Source: Streptomyces flavochromogenes
GTDB lineage: Bacteria > Actinomycetota > Actinomycetes > Streptomycetales > Streptomycetaceae
Length of the DNA stretch: 64,000 bases
Reading direction: 5' to 3'
NCBI RefSeq assembly: GCF_000717595.1
Contig: NZ_JNZO01000015.1
Coordinates: forward strand, 78,253-142,252
Shown in pieces: positions 27,592-37,140 of the stretch (the first letter of the stretch is position 1; each line of letters begins with the position of its first letter). A model generated the notes under the pieces. It had not been told where the DNA came from, ran no database searches, and worked only from the letters and a program-made list of their open reading frames with translations. The position numbers were made by a program, and so were the translations under genes.

Positions 27592-29085
27592 ATGTCCACC
27601 TCGCTCCACCTGCTGGCGGATGCCCCGGCCCAACTCCTGCCGGCCCGGGAACTCATGGCCTTCACCCTGGCCTCTCACATCATCCTGGTCCCCCTCGGCG
27701 TCGCCTTCCCCTTCATCACCCTGGTCATGCACTACCGCGGGCTGCGGCGCAAGGACGCCACGGCCTTGCTCCTGGCGCGGCGCTGGTCGGCGGTGATGGC
27801 GGTGCAGTTCGCCCTCGGCATCGTCACCGGCACGGTGCTCTCGTTCGAGTTCGGGCTGCTCTGGCCCGGCCTGATGGGGCGGTGGGGTGATGTCTTCGGC
27901 ATCGGATTCGGCGTCGAGGCCTGGGCCTTCTTCCTGGAGGCCGTGCTCATCGCCATCTACCTCTACGGATGGCGGCGGCTGAAGCCGCGGACGCACTTCC
28001 TCCTCGGCCTGCCCCTGCCCTTCGCGGCACTGCTCGGAGCGTTCGGCATCCTGGCCGCCAACTCCTGGATGAACACACCGCAGGGCTTCTCGCTCGACTC
28101 CGGCGGCAACCCGGTCGATGTGAACGTCTGGAAGGCGATCTTCACACCGATGTTCGGGCCGCAGTACTGGCACTTCGTCGTGGCGATGGTTCTCACCGCG
28201 GGCTTCGTGGTGGCAGGTGTCTACGCGACGGGCTGGCTGCGCGGCCGCCGGGACCGCTATCACCGGCTCGGCTTCGCCGTCCCGTTCACCATCGCCGCCG
28301 TCGCCACCCCGGTCCAGTTCGTCCTGGGCGACTCCATCGCCCGGTCGGTGTTCCACAAGCAGCCGGTGAAGTTCGCCGCGCTGGAGATCGTGTGGCAGAC
28401 CGACACCCGGGTGCCGGAGTACCTCTTCGGGCGCCTGCACGAGGACGGTACCGTCTCGGGCGGCATCAAGATCCCCCTGCTCGACTCGGTGCTGGCCGGA
28501 TTCAGTCCGGACACGAAGGTGGTGGGGCTGACCTCCGTCCCGGCGGACCAGCGCCCCACGGCCACTCAGGCGACCATCGCCCACTGGGCCTTCGACATCA
28601 TGGTCCTGATCGGATCCGTGCTGGTGCTGCTCGCCCTCTGGTACGGGTTCGTCTGGCTGCGGCACCGTCGGCTGCCCGCCTCGGCGTGGTTCTACCGCTC
28701 GGCGGCCTGTGCGGGCGTGGCCTCCGTGGTGGCCGTCGAGTGCGGCTGGATCGCCACCGAGGTGGGACGCCAGCCCTGGATCGTGTACCAGAACATGCGG
28801 GTCGCCGAGGCGGTGACCTCGACCCGCTCCACCACCCTGTGGATCATGCTCGCTGTCGTGATGGTGGTGTACGTGTTCCTCTTCGGCTCGTTCCTCGTCA
28901 TCCTGCTGAAGATGCGCACGCGGTGGCGCCTGACCGACCTGCAGCAGGCCTCGGCGGATACGGGCCCCCCGGAGGAGGACCTCCCCTACGGTCCGCGCGC
29001 CCCCGTCCCCGTGGGAGACGTCCCCGCGGGAGACGGCCCGCCCGCCGGAGACGGAGCCGGACAGTCCGGAGGTGACCGACCGTGA
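27592..29085 (+). CDS. cydA: Cytochrome bd-type quinol oxidase subunit I
   Basis: A 497-residue membrane protein with about nine helices. Expected haem ligands and motifs are visible: SHIILVPLGVAFPF near the N-terminus (axial His), GFGVEAWAFFLEAVLIAIYLYGW (conserved Glu pair), HWAFDIMVLIG (axial Met), GRQPWIVYQNMR. The quinol-binding loop is the short type, as in cyanide-insensitive oxidases. It reduces O2 to water with quinol at high affinity. The acidic, Pro/Gly-rich tail (about 465-497) is probably disordered. The next gene's GTG overlaps the stop. Confidence 0.95.
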   Translation: MSTSLHLLADAPAQLLPARELMAFTLASHIILVPLGVAFPFITLVMHYRGLRRKDATALLLARRWSAVMAVQFALGIVTGTVLSFEFGLLWPGLMGRWGDVFGIGFGVEAWAFFLEAVLIAIYLYGWRRLKPRTHFLLGLPLPFAALLGAFGILAANSWMNTPQGFSLDSGGNPVDVNVWKAIFTPMFGPQYWHFVVAMVLTAGFVVAGVYATGWLRGRRDRYHRLGFAVPFTIAAVATPVQFVLGDSIARSVFHKQPVKFAALEIVWQTDTRVPEYLFGRLHEDGTVSGGIKIPLLDSVLAGFSPDTKVVGLTSVPADQRPTATQATIAHWAFDIMVLIGSVLVLLALWYGFVWLRHRRLPASAWFYRSAACAGVASVVAVECGWIATEVGRQPWIVYQNMRVAEAVTSTRSTTLWIMLAVVMVVYVFLFGSFLVILLKMRTRWRLTDLQQASADTGPPEEDLPYGPRAPVPVGDVPAGDGPPAGDGAGQSGGDRP

Positions 29086-30140
29086 CAGCCGACCTCATCG
29101 CCGTGGTCCTGCTGCTGGCCGTGACCGCGTACGCCTGCGCCGGTGGTACGGACTACGGGGCCGGCTTCTGGGACCTGACCGCCGGCGGAACGGAACGCGG
29201 TCGGCGCCCCCGGTGGCTCATCGACCACGCCATGGCTCCCGTGTGGGAGGTCAACAACGTCTGGCTGATCTTCGTTCTCGTCATGATGTGGACCGGCTTC
29301 CCCGTCCTGTTCCAGACCGTGTTCTCCGCGATGTGGCTCCCGCTGGCCCTGGCCGTCGTCGGCATGGTCCTGCGCGGTGCCGGATTCGCGCTCCGCAAGC
29401 CCTCTCGACAGCTCGCCGGCCGTCGCCTGTACGGTGCCCTGTTCGCCGTCGCCTCGCTCGTGACGCCGTTCTTCCTCGGTGCGGCCGTCGGCGGTATCGC
29501 GTCGGAACGCGTGGCACCGGGCACCGAGGCCTCGGCCGACATCTGGACCAGCCCCACTTCCCTGGTGTTCGGGCTCGTCGCCGTCGCGACCACGGCCTTC
29601 CTCGGCTCGGTGTTCCTGACCGGGGACGCCCGACGGTTCGACGCGCCCGATCTGGTCGACTACTTCCGGCGGCGGGCGCTGTGCAGCCTCGCCGTACTCA
29701 CCGTGCTCGCGGTGGTCACCGGGTTCGTCACCCACGAGGACGCCCCCTACGTGTGGCGCGGACTCACCCACGGCCTGGGGTTGTTCTTCGTCGTCCTCGC
29801 CGGAGCGGCCGCCCTCGTCACCGTCTTCATGCTCCTGCGGCCTCCGAGCACCTGGATGCGCGTCACGGCGATCGGGGTCGTCGCGTCCGCCGTCATCGCC
29901 TGGGGTATGGCCCAGCGCCCCTATCTGCTCCCCACCTCGCTGACCGTGGCCGACGCCGCGGGCTCGCCCGCCACACTGACGTGGCTGGCGATCGTCACCC
30001 TGGTCGCCCTGGTGCTCGTCATGCCGGCCGTGGCCCTCCTCTACTGGCTCGACGCCCGCGGTGAGCTCGAAGAGCTCACCGACGCCGAGCTGCGCGGGGG
30101 GAGCAGCACCACGGGGGACGGTCCGTCACCCGGCCTCTGA
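29082..30140 (+). CDS. cydB: Cytochrome bd-type quinol oxidase subunit II
   Basis: A 352-residue membrane protein of the subunit II family, with about eight helices. It begins LIAVVLLLAVTAYACAGGTDYGAGFWDLTAGG and has DHAMAPVWEVNNVWLIFVLVMMWTGFP, the usual conserved segment. GTG 29082 overlaps the subunit I stop (GTGA), so the two are translationally coupled. No cydC/cydD-type transporter genes follow; the ABC maturation genes must lie elsewhere in the genome if they are needed. Confidence 0.94.
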   Translation: MTADLIAVVLLLAVTAYACAGGTDYGAGFWDLTAGGTERGRRPRWLIDHAMAPVWEVNNVWLIFVLVMMWTGFPVLFQTVFSAMWLPLALAVVGMVLRGAGFALRKPSRQLAGRRLYGALFAVASLVTPFFLGAAVGGIASERVAPGTEASADIWTSPTSLVFGLVAVATTAFLGSVFLTGDARRFDAPDLVDYFRRRALCSLAVLTVLAVVTGFVTHEDAPYVWRGLTHGLGLFFVVLAGAAALVTVFMLLRPPSTWMRVTAIGVVASAVIAWGMAQRPYLLPTSLTVADAAGSPATLTWLAIVTLVALVLVMPAVALLYWLDARGELEELTDAELRGGSSTTGDGPSPGL

Positions 30141-30201
30141 TCGCCCGTTCGCACGGCGTTCTGGCCGCCCCCGCACTCGCATTCCGAGGAAGGAAGCCGC
30201 T

Positions 30202-31986
30202 GTGACCGACGACGAGATCCTTCTCGGACTCGCCTTGACGGTGGTGCTCGCCACCGGATCGCAGATCCTGGCGAGCAAGCTGCGCGTCCCCGCCCTGATC
30301 ATCCTGCTTCCCGTCGGGTTCACCGCCGGCGCGATCACGGACGTCATCGACCCGGAGAAACTGCTCGGACCGGACTTCTCCGCCATGGTGTCGCTGGCCG
30401 TCGCGGTGATCCTGTACGACGCCGGTCTCGGACTCGACCTGCGCAAACTGGCCCACCACACCCGGGGCATCGTGGGCAGGCTTCTCGTGTACGGCGTGCT
30501 GCTCACCTTCCTCGTCACCGGGGCGGTGGCACCGGCGATGTTCGACATGCCGCTGCGCGTGGCCGCGATGCTCGGCATGATCCTCGTCGTCTCGGGGCCC
30601 ACGGTGGTGGGGCCGATCCTCGACTTCGTGCGGCCCAGCGACAAGGTGCGGCGCATCCTGATCTGGGAGGGGACGCTGACCGACCCGATCGGCGCCATCC
30701 TCGGCGCGCTCACCTTCCACGCGGTCGCCTCGTCGCACCACATCGACATCGGCCGGGGCTACCAGTTGGGCCAGTTCATGCTCAGCCTCGCCTTCGGGCT
30801 GGCGGGCGGGATCGTGGCAACCGCGCTGCTGTGGTTCACCCTGCGCACCCTGCGGCTCGGCGAGACCCTGGGAACGCTGGCGCAGCTCGCCATCGTGATC
30901 GGCGTGTCGGCGGGCTGTGACATCGTGCGGGACGACACGGGGCTCATCGCCGCGATCGTGGCGGGCCTCGCCGTCTCCAACATCCGCGGCTTCGACATGC
31001 CCGCGCGCCGCCCTTTCCTGGAGACCCTGGTCCAGCTGATCATCGGCCTGCTGTTCGTCTCCATCTCCGCCACCGTCACCCCGTCGTCCCTCGTGCCGGT
31101 TCTCCTTCCCGCGCTCGGCCTGGTCGCGATCCTCGTCCTGGTGGTCCGCCCGATCGTGGCCTTCGGCGCCGCGGCACGCACCGACCTCACCCGCGGCGAG
31201 CGCGCCTTCGTCGGATGGATGGACCCACGCGGCATCGTCGCGGCGGCGACGGCCTCGGCCTTCTCCGCCGGCCTGGTGCAACGGGGAGTGCCCGGGGCGG
31301 CGAAGATCCTCCCCGTCACCTTCCTGGTGATCGTGGGGACCGTTCTGCTCTACTCGCTGACGGCTGCGCCGATGGCCAGACGGCTCGGGGTCGTCAAGGA
31401 GGAGGGCACCCGCGTCCTTCTCGTGGGCGGTGAGCCGTGGGTGGTCGACCTGGGCAGGGCCCTGAGATCCGCCGGCCTCGACGTGCTGATGTGGGCGGGA
31501 CTCGACGAGGAACGGGAACTGATCAAGCAGGCGGGCCTCGACCTGGCCAAGGGCGATCTGCTGGCCACGGCCATCAACCCCGGTGCTCGTCTGGAGGGCG
31601 TGACGGCCGTCTTCCTGGCCACCGACGACGACGACTTCAACGCGCTCGCCTCGATCGTGATGCAGGACAACGTCGAGGGCCCCGTCTACCGGGTGGGGCC
31701 GCCGCACGACAGTCACGGCGTGGTCGCCCCGTACACCGGCGGCGACATCCTCTTCGGGCGCTCCCTGGTCCGCCACGTCCTCGCGGAACGCTACGGGCAG
31801 GGCGCCCGGTTCATGGTGCAGCGGGCGGGCGACCCGACTCCGCCGGAGCACGACACGCTGTTCGTCGTACGGGCCGACCGCCGGCTCGACCCCGTCACCG
31901 AGCGAGGGGAGACCGTGCCGCAGGAGGGTGACACCGTCGTCCTCCTCGGGCCCGCGCCCACCACGACGACCGCTCCCCCGCTGTGA
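30202..31986 (+). CDS. NhaP/KefB-type cation:proton antiporter with RCK-like tail
   Basis: A 594-residue protein. The N-terminal two-thirds (about 1-400) contains about 12 transmembrane helices with motifs such as VILYDAGLGLDL, SGPTVVGPILDFV (helix 4-5 unwound region), GTLTDPIGAILGAL and GWMDPRGIVAAATA. The C-terminal part (about 405-594) is a soluble TrkA-N/RCK-like nucleotide-binding domain (TRVLLVGGEPWVVDLGRAL, GVTAVFLATDDDDFNALAS, GDTVVLLGPAP). It exchanges monovalent cations for protons, and fits beside the proton-moving oxidase. GTG 30202 is preceded by AGGAAGGAAG. Confidence 0.92.
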   Translation: MTDDEILLGLALTVVLATGSQILASKLRVPALIILLPVGFTAGAITDVIDPEKLLGPDFSAMVSLAVAVILYDAGLGLDLRKLAHHTRGIVGRLLVYGVLLTFLVTGAVAPAMFDMPLRVAAMLGMILVVSGPTVVGPILDFVRPSDKVRRILIWEGTLTDPIGAILGALTFHAVASSHHIDIGRGYQLGQFMLSLAFGLAGGIVATALLWFTLRTLRLGETLGTLAQLAIVIGVSAGCDIVRDDTGLIAAIVAGLAVSNIRGFDMPARRPFLETLVQLIIGLLFVSISATVTPSSLVPVLLPALGLVAILVLVVRPIVAFGAAARTDLTRGERAFVGWMDPRGIVAAATASAFSAGLVQRGVPGAAKILPVTFLVIVGTVLLYSLTAAPMARRLGVVKEEGTRVLLVGGEPWVVDLGRALRSAGLDVLMWAGLDEERELIKQAGLDLAKGDLLATAINPGARLEGVTAVFLATDDDDFNALASIVMQDNVEGPVYRVGPPHDSHGVVAPYTGGDILFGRSLVRHVLAERYGQGARFMVQRAGDPTPPEHDTLFVVRADRRLDPVTERGETVPQEGDTVVLLGPAPTTTTAPPL

Positions 31987-32017
31987 GAACCCGCTCGGCG
32001 TGTCCGCGGCCCTGGGC

Positions 32018-32070
32018 CCTGTCGTCACACTCCCGCCTGCCGCGAGCGACGACGGGAGTGTGACGACGGG
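32018..32070. terminator. Strong bidirectional terminator
   Basis: A perfect 15-bp inverted repeat (arms 32021-32035 and 32053-32067, reading GTCGTCACACTCCCG and its complement) extends to 18 bp with one G-T pair. The loop is 17 nt. It lies exactly between the convergent antiporter and GH15 genes and is the most convincing terminator in the window. Confidence 0.9.
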
Positions 32071-32072
32071 AC

Positions 32073-33923
32073 CTAGACACCGTCCGGCCGGTTCTCCTGG
32101 AGCATCGCGTCCAGGGTGATCGCCGCGTCGATCAGCGCCAGGTGCGTGAAGGCCTGGGGGAAGTTGCCCAACTGCCTTCCTGTCAGGTCGATCTCCTCGG
32201 AGTACAGTCCCAGGTGGTTGGCGTACGTGAGCATCTTCTCCAGCACCAGCCTGGCCATGTCGGTGCGTCCGGCGCGGGCCAGGGCGTCGACGTACATGAA
32301 CGTGCACAGGGAGAAGGTTCCCTCGGAGCCGCGCAGCCCGTCGGGCGACGCCTCGGGGTTGTAGCGGTAGACGAGGCTGTCGCTGACCAGCTCACGCTCC
32401 ATCGCGTCCAGAGTGGACTTCCACATCGGGTCGTCGGGGGTGATGAAGCCGACCGTCGGCATGCGCAGCAGCGACGAGTCGAGCACGTCGTCCCCGTAGT
32501 GCTGCACGAAGGCCTGCTTCCCCGGGTCCCAGCCACGGTCGTACACCTGCGCGTATATCTCGTCCCGCGCGTCGACCCAACGTCCGCCGGCCGCGGGACG
32601 GCCGTCGTCGTAGGCGATCCGCAGGGCGCGATCGAAGGCCACCCAGGACATCACCCGACCGTAGGTGAAGTCCTTCCGGCCCCCTCGCGTCTCCCAGAGC
32701 CCTTCGCCGGGCTGGTCCCAGTGGTCGACCAGCCAGTCGAGCAGGGTGTGCAGAGCCTTCCAGCCACCGTGGTCGAGATGCATGCCGTGCTCGTGCGCGA
32801 AGAAGATGCTGTCGAGGGCCTCGCCGTAGATGTCCAGCTGAAGCTGGGTCGCCGCTCCGTTGCCGATGCGGACCGGGGCGGAGCCGCGGTACCCCTCCCA
32901 GTGGCCGAGGGTCTCCTCGACCAGGTCGGCGGAGCCGTCGACCCGGTACATGATGTTCAGCGGCCCGGAACCGTTCTCCCGGCCGGCCTCCTGCTTCACC
33001 CGCGCGTGCAGCCAGTTGATGAACGAGGACGCCTCTTCCTTGAATCCCAGGCCCAGCAGGGCGTACACCGAGAACGAGGCGTCACGGATCCAGGTGAACC
33101 GGTAGTCCCAGTTGCGTTCCCCGCCCAGTTGTTCGGGGAGCCCCGCGGTGGGGGCGGCGACCAGGGCGCCGCTCGGCGCGTAGGTCATGAGCTTCAGCGT
33201 GATGGCCGAACGCTCCACCGCCTCCCGCCAACGGCCGGAGTAGGTGGACTGCGCCAGCCAGGAGCGCCAGAAGCGGACCGTCTCGTCGAAGAGGCTCTCG
33301 AACTCCTCCAGGCGGATCTCACGCGGCGGCCCACCGGGGGCGGATTCCATGACCAGGCCGCGCTGCTGGCCCGCCCGGAGGGTGAGGGAGAAGCGCAGGT
33401 CGTCGCTGGCGCCCGGGAGGACGCTCAGCAGCCGCTCGTCCTGCGGCTCACGGACGGCGTGGACGGCCAGAGCCAGGCCCTCCGAGACGAACAGGGCACC
33501 CTCCTCCGAGATGTGCAGTTCGTGCGGCTTGCGACCGTAGTCGAAGCGTGGAGCGATCTCCCCTTCGAACGTCATGCTGCCGCGCACGCAGCGGAGCATG
33601 CGAACGATGCGGTGCCGGTCCGTCGCGGTGCTTCCGGTCACCGGCATGAAGTCGACGACCTCCCCCGCCCCGCCCTCCGTCATGAAGCGCGTCACAAGGA
33701 CAGCCGTGTCGGGGTGGTAGAGCTGTTTGGTCGTGTACGTGTCCGCCACCGGCCGCACGGTGAAGTGGCCACCCTTACGCCGGTCGAGCAGAGAGCCGAA
33801 GACACTGGGCGAATCGAACCGGGGGCAACAGAACCAGTCGATCGTCGCATCGGTCGTCACGAGCGCCGCGGTCTGCAGATCACCGATCAGACCGTGGTTC
33901 TCGATCAGGGGGTATTCCTCCAT
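32073..33923 (-). CDS. GH15 family glycoside hydrolase (trehalase/glucoamylase-like)
   Basis: A 616-residue (alpha/alpha)6-barrel enzyme without a signal peptide, so cytoplasmic. It begins MEEYPLIENHGLIGDLQTAALVTTDATIDWFCCPRFDSPSVFGSLLD, the usual GH15 N-terminal domain of the actinobacterial trehalase/glucoamylase type. RNWDYRFTWIRDASFSVYAL (about 270-288) is the strongly conserved active-site block, and VDARDEIYAQVYDRGWDP and GSEGTFSLCTFMYVDALARAG follow. Mycobacterial relatives hydrolyse trehalose; glucoamylase activity is the alternative. It would release glucose for the neighbouring oxidation genes. Confidence 0.93.
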   Translation of the reverse strand: MEEYPLIENHGLIGDLQTAALVTTDATIDWFCCPRFDSPSVFGSLLDRRKGGHFTVRPVADTYTTKQLYHPDTAVLVTRFMTEGGAGEVVDFMPVTGSTATDRHRIVRMLRCVRGSMTFEGEIAPRFDYGRKPHELHISEEGALFVSEGLALAVHAVREPQDERLLSVLPGASDDLRFSLTLRAGQQRGLVMESAPGGPPREIRLEEFESLFDETVRFWRSWLAQSTYSGRWREAVERSAITLKLMTYAPSGALVAAPTAGLPEQLGGERNWDYRFTWIRDASFSVYALLGLGFKEEASSFINWLHARVKQEAGRENGSGPLNIMYRVDGSADLVEETLGHWEGYRGSAPVRIGNGAATQLQLDIYGEALDSIFFAHEHGMHLDHGGWKALHTLLDWLVDHWDQPGEGLWETRGGRKDFTYGRVMSWVAFDRALRIAYDDGRPAAGGRWVDARDEIYAQVYDRGWDPGKQAFVQHYGDDVLDSSLLRMPTVGFITPDDPMWKSTLDAMERELVSDSLVYRYNPEASPDGLRGSEGTFSLCTFMYVDALARAGRTDMARLVLEKMLTYANHLGLYSEEIDLTGRQLGNFPQAFTHLALIDAAITLDAMLQENRPDGV

Positions 33924-34180
33924 CGCGGGCCCCTTTCAGCCGCGGTCGACCCCATGCCGACGCCTGCGCGCCGGGGGGTGAGGCGGACCGGACGGCACCC
34001 GATCAGCTTAAGTCGACGGTGTCGCCCCGTCCTGGCGAGAGCGTGACGCGGGGTGACGACCCCGCCGCTGCGCGCGGGTCCGGGTATCGCCCTACCGTGA
34101 GGTGAAGCAAGTCCCTTCGGGGGAAGCCGCCGTCACGTGGCGCCTCACGAGTACGTACTCCTCCCGACAAGGAGCGTGGC

Positions 34181-35491
34181 ATGGGTGTCGTGACGTCCTG
34201 GGCGGACAGGTTCAGGTTGCGGCAGTACGTCAAGGCCAGCCTGTGGATCGTGCCGATGATCGGTCTCGTCCTCGGCGCTCTTCTGGCCGAGGCCGCCCTC
34301 GCCGTCGACAGCGCGGACTGGCCCAGCGGCTGGCACTACTCCGCCACGACCGCGAGCGGCGTGCTCACCGCCATCGTGGGCGCGATGGTGGCGCTGCTCG
34401 GGTTCGTCGTCACGATCGGCGTACTGGTCGTGCAGCAGGCCACGGGGACCCTCTCCCCCCGGTACATGCGCCTGTGGTACCGGGACCGGCTCCAGAAGGC
34501 GGTTCTGGCGACCTTCACCGGGACGTTCGCGTTCTCCTTCTCCCTGCTGCGCAGCGTCGAATCCGCATCGGTCCCCGACCTCGGGGTCACCCTGGCCGGC
34601 GCGGCGGTGGCCGTCAGCCTGGTACTCCTGCTCATCTACCTCAACCGGTTCACCCACAGCCTCCGACCGGTGGCCATCGCAGACCTGGTCGCGCGCATGG
34701 GAAAGAACGTCTTCACCGGCGGCGCCGCGGCGATCCGGGGCGCCGCGCCCCACGGAGACGGAGCCGTACCCTCCGACGGTTCGGTGCTGCAGATCCGTAC
34801 GGAGCGCGGCGGGGCCATTCAGGCCTTCGACGTGCCCGGTCTGATCGCGGAGGCGGCCCGTCACGAGTGCGTCTTCGTCGTGACCCGGCTGATCGGTGAC
34901 TTCGTACCTCCCGGCACCGTGCTGGTGGAGGTCCGTGGGGGCACGTCCAGGCCCGACCCGGAGCGGGTGAACAGTCTCGTCGCCCTCGGGGCCGAGCGCA
35001 CGATCGAACAGGATCCCGCCTTCGCGCTGCGCATCCTCGTCGACATCGCGATCAGGGCCCTCTCCCCCGCGGTGAACGACCCCACGACCGCGGTGCAGGT
35101 CATCAACTACATCGAGTGGTTCCTGCACACGGTCGGAAGAACACGGCTCCCCGGACGTTACGTCCTGGCCGACCGCGACGGGGACGCCCGGCTCGTGCTC
35201 CCGGGCCGGGACTGGGACAACTACCTCGAGCTCGCCGTCTGCGAGATCCGTGAGTACGGAGGCTCGTCCGTGCAGATCTGCCGGAGGCTGCGGGCCATGC
35301 TCGACGGTCTGCTCGACGCTCTGCCGTCCTCGCAGCACCCCGCCGTGCGCGCGCAGTCTCTGCTCCTGCAGGAGGCGGTCGAGCGCGAGTTCACCGACCC
35401 GGCCCGCCGGGCCGTCGCGGAGCAGGCCGACCACCAGGGCATCGGCGGGCGGCAGGACGGTCCTGGAGGGGCCAAGTTCAGGGACGCGTGA
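34181..35491 (+). CDS. DUF2254 membrane protein
   Basis: A 436-residue protein of the DUF2254 family. Two helices (about 20-42 and 60-90) are followed by two more (about 105-125 and 135-160, LGVTLAGAAVAVSLVLLLIYLNRF), then a long cytoplasmic domain with VTRLIGDFVPPGTVLVEVRGG, DPAFALRILVDIAIRALSPAVNDPTTAVQVINYIEWFL and the closing LLLQEAVEREFTDPARRA. The family's function is unknown. AAGGAG sits 6 bp before ATG 34181. It is divergent from the GH15 gene (257-bp gap). Confidence 0.9.
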   Translation: MGVVTSWADRFRLRQYVKASLWIVPMIGLVLGALLAEAALAVDSADWPSGWHYSATTASGVLTAIVGAMVALLGFVVTIGVLVVQQATGTLSPRYMRLWYRDRLQKAVLATFTGTFAFSFSLLRSVESASVPDLGVTLAGAAVAVSLVLLLIYLNRFTHSLRPVAIADLVARMGKNVFTGGAAAIRGAAPHGDGAVPSDGSVLQIRTERGGAIQAFDVPGLIAEAARHECVFVVTRLIGDFVPPGTVLVEVRGGTSRPDPERVNSLVALGAERTIEQDPAFALRILVDIAIRALSPAVNDPTTAVQVINYIEWFLHTVGRTRLPGRYVLADRDGDARLVLPGRDWDNYLELAVCEIREYGGSSVQICRRLRAMLDGLLDALPSSQHPAVRAQSLLLQEAVEREFTDPARRAVAEQADHQGIGGRQDGPGGAKFRDA

Positions 35492-35661
35492 CCATCCGCT
35501 GCGGGCGGGAACGACCGCCGGGCAACCGCGATGCTCGCGGGAGGCGCCTGGTCCCGACACCCCCGGCGAGCCGGGAGAGGCCCTTTCTCACGGTGTCGAC
35601 CGTCCGCCGCGCGGACCCGGCGGACCTGTGCGACGTCATCCTCGCCAGGTCGAACCGGCCG

Positions 35662-37002
35662 TCAGTGCCGCGGGAACGCCACTGCCGTCGGAGCCGGCCC
35701 CAGCGTCGTCGTGCCAGGGGGTGACCTGTGCCCAAGACCCGTGCGGTACGCGTCCAGAGCGGCCTCGGTACGGCCGCCGCGGCGCAGAAGGTCCCCCAGC
35801 AGACGGCACAGATCGGCGAGGTCGCCGCTCGCTCCGCTGCGCTCCAGCAGCCCCAGCGCCATGACGTAGTGCTCCTCGGCGGTCTCGCTGTCCCCCCTCT
35901 CCTCGGCGATCAGCCCGAGCAGCCTGTGCGCCCCTCCCGCGTGCACCGCGCCGTGCCGGTCACCCGGCTCGAGAAATGCGGAGAGCAACTCCGACGCCTC
36001 GCCGTGCCGCCCGAGCCGCCGCAGGACATCGGCGAGCTCCACCTCCACGTGCGCGGTGAACAGCGCAGCGCGCTTGACGTTCAGCATGTCCCGGGCTGCG
36101 CGCAACTCCTGTTCGGCCGACTCCAGTTCTCCGTTCTGCGCCTGGACGTAGCCGCGCATCCAATGGCAGTGCGCTAGATCGGTCCGCAGGCTCAGCTGCT
36201 GGTAGATCGCCTGCGCCCTGGCCAGTGAGGCGTCCGCGTCGGCCGTGCGCCCCTCGGCGAGGAAGGTGCGGGCCACCTGCCGGTGCATGCCCGCCACCAG
36301 CGCCGGGTCGTCGACCTGCGGAGCCAGCGCCAGGGCGAGCTCGGCGGCGTGCGCGGCACGGGCGTGGGCCCCCATGTCCATGTACGGGCCGATCACGGCG
36401 GCGTACAGGATGACCAGCGCCTCGGGGTCGGCGAGGCCGCTCGCGCCGAGCTCGTCGATGGCGGACTCGAGGAGGTAGCAGGCGTACCGCAGCTCGCCGG
36501 CCAGGAGGTGTGCGACGGCGCGCCCCCGGATCGCGCGTGCGCGGCGGGGCAGCGGCTCCTCGGCGAGCAGCCGCTCGGCTTCCTGGAAGTACCTTCCCGC
36601 GTCGACCAGTTCACCGGTTTCCAGGGCACAGTCGCCGAGTCCGAGCAGCGCCTCGGCCCGCTCGGGGACGAGGCCGAGGTGCTCCGCGTCGGCGAGCAGG
36701 CGACGGTAGCCGACGGCGGCCTCCTCCGCCGTCCCGGTGGCCAGCTGCCGGCGCGCGTCGACGAGAGCGAGCCGCAGTTCCGTGGCGAGGTGTGCGGGCC
36801 TGCCGGTGGCCAGCTCCTCGTACGACGTACCGAGCCGCTCCGCGAGGAAGCGCAGCGCGGTCTCGGAGGGCCTGACCCTGCCCGACTCCAGCGTCGACAC
36901 ATAGGCGGGGGTGTACGAAGGCTCAGCCAACTGTCGTTGTGTCAGCCCGCGTTGAGCGCGCAGCCGCTGCACTCGATGGCCGATCGTGGCCGGATCGTCC
37001 AT
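35662..37002 (-). CDS. XRE-type HTH regulator with TPR domain
   Basis: A 446-residue regulator. The N-terminal Cro/C1-type HTH (about 5-62: IGHRVQRLRAQRGLTQRQLAEPSYTPAYVSTLESGRVRPSETALRFLAERLG) is followed by a TPR-like helical array (about 75-430), the layout of peptide- or self-sensing regulators of Streptomyces and Firmicutes. Repeated motifs include EAERLLAEEPL, LALAPQVDDPALVAGMH and RTEAALDAYRTGL. ATG 37002 opens at the HTH; the longer frame adds residues copied from the promoter region. It is divergent from the M64 metallopeptidase, and an AT-rich element lies between them, suggesting control of that gene and of itself. Confidence 0.9.
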   Translation of the reverse strand: MDDPATIGHRVQRLRAQRGLTQRQLAEPSYTPAYVSTLESGRVRPSETALRFLAERLGTSYEELATGRPAHLATELRLALVDARRQLATGTAEEAAVGYRRLLADAEHLGLVPERAEALLGLGDCALETGELVDAGRYFQEAERLLAEEPLPRRARAIRGRAVAHLLAGELRYACYLLESAIDELGASGLADPEALVILYAAVIGPYMDMGAHARAAHAAELALALAPQVDDPALVAGMHRQVARTFLAEGRTADADASLARAQAIYQQLSLRTDLAHCHWMRGYVQAQNGELESAEQELRAARDMLNVKRAALFTAHVEVELADVLRRLGRHGEASELLSAFLEPGDRHGAVHAGGAHRLLGLIAEERGDSETAEEHYVMALGLLERSGASGDLADLCRLLGDLLRRGGRTEAALDAYRTGLGHRSPPGTTTLGPAPTAVAFPRH

Positions 37003-37077
37003 GGGGACCCCCTGGTTCGTGAACTGCCCAGTATCCAGAAGCAGTAGGCATTGCGCACGCCCCCGCCTTCCCCCTAG

Positions 37078-37117
37078 GTTAAGCGACTCGTTCAGCACAT
37101 TTACTGATGCACTTAAC
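37078..37117. promoter_or_regulatory. AT-rich candidate operator between XRE regulator and M64 peptidase
   Basis: In very GC-rich surroundings this 40-bp stretch is AT-rich and bounded by a 6-bp inverted repeat (GTTAAG at 37078, CTTAAC at 37112). Inside it TCAG and CTGA are inverted across 8 bp. It ends 23 bp before the peptidase start and lies 75 bp before the regulator start. The position and symmetry suggest the binding site of the XRE-TPR protein and the promoter of one or both genes. Confidence 0.55.
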
Positions 37118-37140
37118 TCGCCTGGCAAGGGGCTGATTTC

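Noticed and set aside
32142..34046. Long open frame on the plus strand opposite the GH15 gene
   Set aside because: The minus-strand GH15 product has clear family motifs along its full length; the plus frame has none.
34043..34058. GTGACG pair upstream of the DUF2254 gene as a SARP site
   Set aside because: Spacing is 10 bp, not 11, only two copies occur, and no -10 hexamer follows at the distance seen in the eCIS promoters.
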